Shown here: piece by piece, positions 14,251 to 17,858 of the stretch
Layout of the letters: each line of letters starts with the position of its first letter
How positions within the stretch are numbered: the first letter of the stretch is position 1
NCBI GenBank assembly: GCA_964599835.1
Contig: CAZRHF010000038.1
Location: 1-17,858 of the forward strand
Direction of reading: 5' to 3'
DNA from: SFWF01 sp964599835
GTDB taxonomy: Bacteria > Bacillota > Clostridia > Oscillospirales > Acutalibacteraceae
DNA length: 17,858 nt
Translations under genes and position numbers: made by a program
Notes under the pieces: model-generated
What the model saw: the letters and a program-made list of their open reading frames with translations, nothing else
What the model was told of the DNA's origin: nothing
Databases searched by the model: none

Positions 14251-15660
14251 TCACAGCGAAAGCAGTTTTTTGAAGTCGTCGATATATTTCTGTGCCGTCT
14301 CGGCATTATCGGCTTCGGCGAAGATGCGAAGAAGAGGCTCGGTGCCCGAGAAGCGGCAGATAACGAAGCTGTCGTCCTCAAAATAGACCTTGCAGCCGTC
14401 CTCGTAACCCACCTTTACGATATTCTTTCCGAAATCGGGCAGTTTCTTCTCGTCAAATATAATACGATTGACCACCGCCTTATATTCGGGGGCAAAGCGG
14501 AGGTTGGATTCAACCATTACGAATTTTCCGAACTGCGCCTCCAGCTCGTCCATTAGCTCGGATGGGGATTTTCCTATTACGCTGACCATTTCGGCAAAAA
14601 GGGATGCGGCATATACCGAGTCCTTTCCGTGGATGTGTCCTCTGACGGTAAGTCCTCCCGAGGATTCCCCTCCCAGAACCGCGTCGGCCTCGTCGATCAT
14701 TGAGGAAATGTACTTAAAGCCTACGGGCACCTCGTAGCACTTCTCCCCGAAGGATTCGGCAATTCGGTCGAGCATGTGGGTGGTGGCAAGGTTTCTTACC
14801 ACGCCGCCCTTCCAGCCCTTATGCTTAACGAGGTAGTAATAGAGCATACAAAGGATCTCGTTGGCCGAAATATAACGTCCGTTTTTGTCGATTATTCCGA
14901 GTCGGTCGCCGTCGCCGTCCATAGCGATTCCCAGGTCGTAGCCGTCCTTTATAACAGCATCGCGAAGGGCGGTAAGGCTCTGCTCGCTGGGGGCAGGCAT
15001 CATTCCGCCGAAATAGGCGTCTTTATTGAAGTTCATAGCGTCCATTGTGCAACGGGCGGTGTAGAAAATGGTCATAAGGGGATATGCGCCCGAGCCGTGC
15101 ATGGAATCGAAAAGCACGCGAAGACCGCGGGCACGGAGAGCCTCCATATCAAGAAGACCTATAATGTCGTCGAGGAACTTGTTGAAGGGATTTTTAAGGT
15201 AGACCACCTTCTCCTCGGCCACGGCCTGCTCAAAGGCGAGGGTCTTGGGGGCGTCCGACGAAGCAATGAGCTCCTCCAGCTCGTTTGTGACCTCCACGGG
15301 AGCGTCGCGGCCCTCGTCGACGAAAAGCTTTATTCCGTTATAACTTGCGGGGTTGTGAGAAGCGGTTATTTCGATTCCGAAATGAAGCTCCTTGTCCTTT
15401 ACCGTGTGCATTATGAGGGGGGTAGGAGCCGAGCGATTCAAAAACCACACCGTGATCCCGCCTGCGGCAAGCACCTCCGCAACCCATCTTGCGGCGGCCT
15501 CTGACAAAAAGCGACGGTCATAGCCGATTATTACGGGCTTATCGGTCTTGTTCTGCTTTTCGGCCAGCTTTACTATTCCTGCCGCAACAAGACGAATGTT
15601 TTCGGCAATAAAATCTTCTCCTATAACGGCTCGCCAACCGCCGGTTCCGAATTTGATCAT
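14251..15660 (-). CDS. Phosphoglucomutase/phosphomannomutase family protein
   Basis: A 469-residue cytoplasmic alpha-D-phosphohexomutase with all four family domains. The phosphoserine loop is TASHNP with Ser101. The metal loop D248-G-D250-G-D252-R binds Mg2+. The sugar loop is GESSGG (331-336), closer to glucomutases (GEESGG type) than to GlmM or PMM (GExSGH). The phosphate-binding loop RFSGTEP is at 436-442. It should interconvert hexose 1- and 6-phosphates, linking sugar catabolism with nucleotide-sugar and glycan synthesis; glucose versus mannose cannot be fixed from the sequence. The ATG at 15660 follows AAGGAG 8 nt upstream. It is monocistronic, with its own promoter and a strong terminator, and diverges from the GH123-like gene. 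Confidence 0.93.
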   Translation of the reverse strand: MIKFGTGGWRAVIGEDFIAENIRLVAAGIVKLAEKQNKTDKPVIIGYDRRFLSEAAARWVAEVLAAGGITVWFLNRSAPTPLIMHTVKDKELHFGIEITASHNPASYNGIKLFVDEGRDAPVEVTNELEELIASSDAPKTLAFEQAVAEEKVVYLKNPFNKFLDDIIGLLDMEALRARGLRVLFDSMHGSGAYPLMTIFYTARCTMDAMNFNKDAYFGGMMPAPSEQSLTALRDAVIKDGYDLGIAMDGDGDRLGIIDKNGRYISANEILCMLYYYLVKHKGWKGGVVRNLATTHMLDRIAESFGEKCYEVPVGFKYISSMIDEADAVLGGESSGGLTVRGHIHGKDSVYAASLFAEMVSVIGKSPSELMDELEAQFGKFVMVESNLRFAPEYKAVVNRIIFDEKKLPDFGKNIVKVGYEDGCKVYFEDDSFVICRFSGTEPLLRIFAEADNAETAQKYIDDFKKLLSL

Positions 15661-15693
15661 ATCCTATTCTCCTTAAGTAAACTCTTTTTGACT

Positions 15694-15722
15694 ATTTTAC
15701 CATAAAACAAGCCGTTTTACAA
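15694..15722 (-). promoter_or_regulatory. Promoter of the phosphomutase gene
   Basis: On the minus strand TTGTAA (15717-15722) and TAAAAT (15694-15699) are 17 nt apart. TGG directly before the -10 makes it an extended -10 promoter. Confidence 0.7.
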
Positions 15723-15769
15723 GAAGATGACAACAAAAGTTTACATTTTTGCTAAATCTTGGTTTTTTC

Positions 15770-15798
15770 TTTACAAAACATTAAAGATTTATTATAAT
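15770..15798 (+). promoter_or_regulatory. Promoter of the DUF4091/GH123-like gene
   Basis: TTTACA (15770-15775) and a perfect TATAAT (15793-15798) are 17 nt apart. A second TATAAT at 15808 has no matching -35. The ribosome binding site AAGGAGG is at 15821-15827. Confidence 0.8.
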
Positions 15799-15835
15799 TT
15801 ACTGAGATATAATAAAATTCAAGGAGGAATTTACC

Positions 15836-17518
15836 TTGCTAAACACCGTAACTCTTTCATCACTCCACCGCGTATTTCCCGAGTCCTGCCCCGTGGAGTC
15901 GGCAAAAAACAGCTTTTCGGCCCTTAAAAACGAGCCCCTTTCCTTTCAGGTAGCCTATAAGGACACCCGCAAGGGCGCTCACGCCGTAAACGTCCGTATT
16001 GAGACCGACCTTCCCCTTTCCCTCTACGCCGTTCAGGGAGTCCCGGTTTTGCACACCGACGTTGCGGGAATGGAGACCGAGGCAAGTGTCGGAATATACC
16101 CCGACATCCTCATCCCCAAAAAGGTAAACCCCGAGCTTGTAAACGACGGATTTTGGTGTCCCGATTATTTTGAAAAGGGCGAAAAGAAGCTTCTCACCGC
16201 TTTAAGCTCGGCCTGGCAGAGTGTATGGCTCACCGTAAATGAAAATAAAAAATCTCTTCCTGCGGGAAACTATAAGATAACCGTTAAATTTTTAAGCGGC
16301 GTAAGCTGTGAGGAGGTCGGCCGCGAGGAGATCTCCTTTGAGATAATCGACAAAAGCCTTGTTCCCGAGACCTTCCCCTGCACCAACTGGTTCCATGCCG
16401 ACTGTCTCTGCGACGCCCACGGTGTTGAGCCTATGAGTGAAGAATTCTTCACCGCGGTATATAACTACGCACGTGCCGCTGCCCTTAACGGACAGACTAT
16501 GTTCCTCACGCCCTGCTTCACCCCCGCTCTCGACACCCCCGTAGGTAAGGAACGCAGGACGGTTCAGCTTGTGGGCGTTAAGGCTCTCGGCAAGGATAAA
16601 TACGAATTCGATTTCAAGAATCTTAAGCGCTGGATAGATGTCTGCAAAAAGGCAGGAATCAAATATTTCGAGCACAGCCACCTCTTCACCCAGTGGGGCG
16701 CAAAGGCCGCTCCCAAGATCGTTGCCGAGGTTAACGGCAAAGAAAAACGCATCTTCGGCTGGGACACCCCCGCTTCGGGCGCAAAATACCGCAAATTCCT
16801 CCATGCATATATTCCTGCCGTAAGAGAGTTCTTCAGAAATGAAGGTCTGGAGAAAAAGGTCCTGTTCCACATTTCCGACGAGCCCAACAATGACCATATC
16901 GAATCCTTCACGGCGGCTCTTAAGAGCGTCGGAACCCTCCTTGACGGCTGTTTGGTGGGCGACGCCCTTTCTCACTACGAGCTTTATAAGCTGGGTCTTG
17001 TAAAGACCCCCATCGTAGCAACAAACTTTATAGACGATTTCCGCGAAAAAGCTCCCGGCTACTGGTGCTACTATACGGGTGAGCAGATAAAGGGTCTTAT
17101 GTCAAACCGACTGAACGTTGTTGCCCCCGAGCGCAACAGAATGATAGGCGTTCAGATGTATTCATATAAAGTAAAGGGCTTCCTGCAGTGGGGCTATAAT
17201 TTCTACTACGACTGTATGAGTCACGGTTTTACCGACCCCTGCCTTGAAGCGGGAATCTTCCGTATGTCCTGCGGAACCTCCTATCTTGTTTATCCCGACA
17301 GAGGGCTCGGCTGTTATCAGTCGACCCGTCAGAAGGTATTCGGCGAAGGACTTTGCGACCAAAGAGCACTTAAGACCCTTGAAAAAGCCATCGGCAGAGA
17401 GGGAGTCGAGAAAATTATCGAAAAGCATTTCGGCGCCGTTACCTTCGAGGTCGGCCCCACCACCCCCGAGCAGTATCTCGCATTCAGAGAGGATGTAAAT
17501 AAGGCTCTGAAGGGATAA
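15836..17518 (+). CDS. DUF4091 / GH123-like putative glycoside hydrolase, cytoplasmic
   Basis: A 560-residue protein. Residues 1-170 look like the N-terminal beta-sandwich of DUF4091 proteins (KNEPLSFQVAY, LPAGNYKITVKF). Residues about 180-490 are a barrel-type catalytic region with FHISDEPN at 344-351. The Asp348-Glu349 pair matches the catalytic pair of GH123 beta-N-acetylgalactosaminidases, where Asp orients the substrate acetamido group and Glu is the acid/base. The assignment to GH123-like is by family resemblance; the true substrate is unknown. There is no signal peptide, so it should act inside the cell on imported oligosaccharides. The start is TTG at 15836, 8 nt after a perfect AAGGAGG. 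No terminator follows; a transposase remnant begins 2 nt after the stop. Confidence 0.87.
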   Translation: MLNTVTLSSLHRVFPESCPVESAKNSFSALKNEPLSFQVAYKDTRKGAHAVNVRIETDLPLSLYAVQGVPVLHTDVAGMETEASVGIYPDILIPKKVNPELVNDGFWCPDYFEKGEKKLLTALSSAWQSVWLTVNENKKSLPAGNYKITVKFLSGVSCEEVGREEISFEIIDKSLVPETFPCTNWFHADCLCDAHGVEPMSEEFFTAVYNYARAAALNGQTMFLTPCFTPALDTPVGKERRTVQLVGVKALGKDKYEFDFKNLKRWIDVCKKAGIKYFEHSHLFTQWGAKAAPKIVAEVNGKEKRIFGWDTPASGAKYRKFLHAYIPAVREFFRNEGLEKKVLFHISDEPNNDHIESFTAALKSVGTLLDGCLVGDALSHYELYKLGLVKTPIVATNFIDDFREKAPGYWCYYTGEQIKGLMSNRLNVVAPERNRMIGVQMYSYKVKGFLQWGYNFYYDCMSHGFTDPCLEAGIFRMSCGTSYLVYPDRGLGCYQSTRQKVFGEGLCDQRALKTLEKAIGREGVEKIIEKHFGAVTFEVGPTTPEQYLAFREDVNKALKG

Positions 17519-17520
17519 TT

Positions 17521-17679
17521 ATGGAGCTTCAGAAGAGAAAGTCGCCGAGGCTCAAGGGCTTCGATTACGGTGCAAATGAAGAGTATTTTGTCACAATATG
17601 CACGGATAAGCACAAGAAAATATTATCGGAAATAGTTGTAGGGGAGGGAAAGCGAAGCGTGCGAGTCGGTAGTGAATGA
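17521..17679 (+). pseudogene. N-terminal remnant of a RAYT (REP-associated, IS200-like Y1) transposase
   Basis: Fifty-two codons read MELQKRKSPRLKGFDY and then EYFVTICTDKHKKILSEIV, the typical N-terminus of RAYT/Y1_Tnp proteins in Clostridia. The frame then enters the repeat at 17636, reads VVGEGKRSVRVG and stops at 17677. The catalytic HUH motif and tyrosine, which lie further downstream in the family, are absent from the window; they may lie past the right edge if the repeat is an insertion. ATG at 17521 is 2 nt after the stop of the GH123-like gene, with no ribosome binding site of its own. Confidence 0.75.
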
Positions 17680-17858
17680 CGACACAGTGCGTCGTCAGAG
17701 CCGACGAGGTAATTCCCCCTGGAGGGGGTAGCGAAGCGTGCGACGCGGTAGTGAATAAAGGTCCGGTGGACCTTTAGAGCCGCGGAGGGACCGAGCCGCA
17801 GCGAGACCAATGTCGCGAAGCGACAAAAGGGGGCCGTCTCCGGCTGGAGGAACCGAGC
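17636..17858. mobile_element. REP/MITE-like element, copy B (tandem structured units), cut by the window edge
   Basis: It starts with the same TTGTAGGGGAG end as the element at 9192. Unit B1 has outer stem GTCGG/CCGAC (17665-17669, 17701-17705) around GACGAC/GTCGTC (17678-17683, 17691-17696). After a CCCCCT/AGGGGG hairpin (17715-17728), unit B2 has outer stem CGCGG/CCGCG (17744-17748, 17780-17784) around AAAGGTCC/GGACCTTT (17757-17764, 17768-17775). TAGTGAAT and AGAG separate the stems in every unit. A TGTCGC/GCGACA hairpin follows at 17811-17825. The right end is outside the window. Confidence 0.75.

Noticed and set aside
16292..16975. 227-codon minus-strand open frame inside the GH123-like gene
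   Set aside because: It is antisense to a gene with a perfect ribosome binding site and recognisable motifs.

Overview
The window looks like a chromosomal piece of a spore-forming Gram-positive anaerobe of the class Clostridia, probably Oscillospirales-like. The reasons are a spoVAE gene, several lipoproteins with Ser/Glu-rich linkers, AGGAGG-type ribosome binding sites with TTG starts, extended -10 promoters, and many dispersed palindromic repeats between genes. The placement below class level is inference.

Layout. Positions 69-8954 (minus strand) hold a two-gene operon: a GH16-family glycoside hydrolase lipoprotein, then, 18 nt on, a 2462-residue surface protein built from seven related beta-helix (GLUG-like) modules, an InlB/Flg_new-like repeat, a carbohydrate-binding-like domain and a C-terminal membrane anchor. 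Positions 8955-9523 are non-coding: the operon promoter with candidate operators, a 226-bp nested inverted-repeat element and a heptamer tract. Positions 9524-10207 (minus) encode a small lipoprotein whose only folded domain resembles the C-terminal domain of the giant protein. The tRNA-modifying enzyme gene mtaB (10291-11565, minus) and spoVAE (11648-12016, plus) are divergent housekeeping and sporulation genes. Positions 12017-12530 are a dense mosaic of repeats. A YerB/DUF3048 lipoprotein (12531-13613, minus) and a tRNA-Arg(ACG) gene (13826-13902, plus) diverge from back-to-back promoters. The tRNA 3' end and its terminator are duplicated 202 bp downstream. A phosphoglucomutase-family gene (14251-15660, minus) and a DUF4091/GH123-like gene (15836-17518, plus) are divergent. 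The window ends in the N-terminal remnant of a RAYT-type transposase (17521-17679) that runs straight into a tandem copy of the same structured repeat seen at 9192.

How the genes may work together. The GH16 lipoprotein, the giant surface protein and the small CBM-like lipoprotein together look like a surface glycan-binding and -cleaving set. The cytoplasmic GH123-like protein and the phosphomutase could act downstream on released or recycled sugars, but this link rests on proximity and family only.

Most unusual signals: (1) a modular structured repeat present three times, with compensatory changes in its outer stem and a GTAG motif, beside a RAYT remnant; (2) four unrelated tracts of exactly four heptamers each; (3) hairpins of differing sequence strung on a constant ATATCGC linker; (4) the tRNA 3'-end/terminator duplication; (5) the seven-module giant protein and its GH16 partner.
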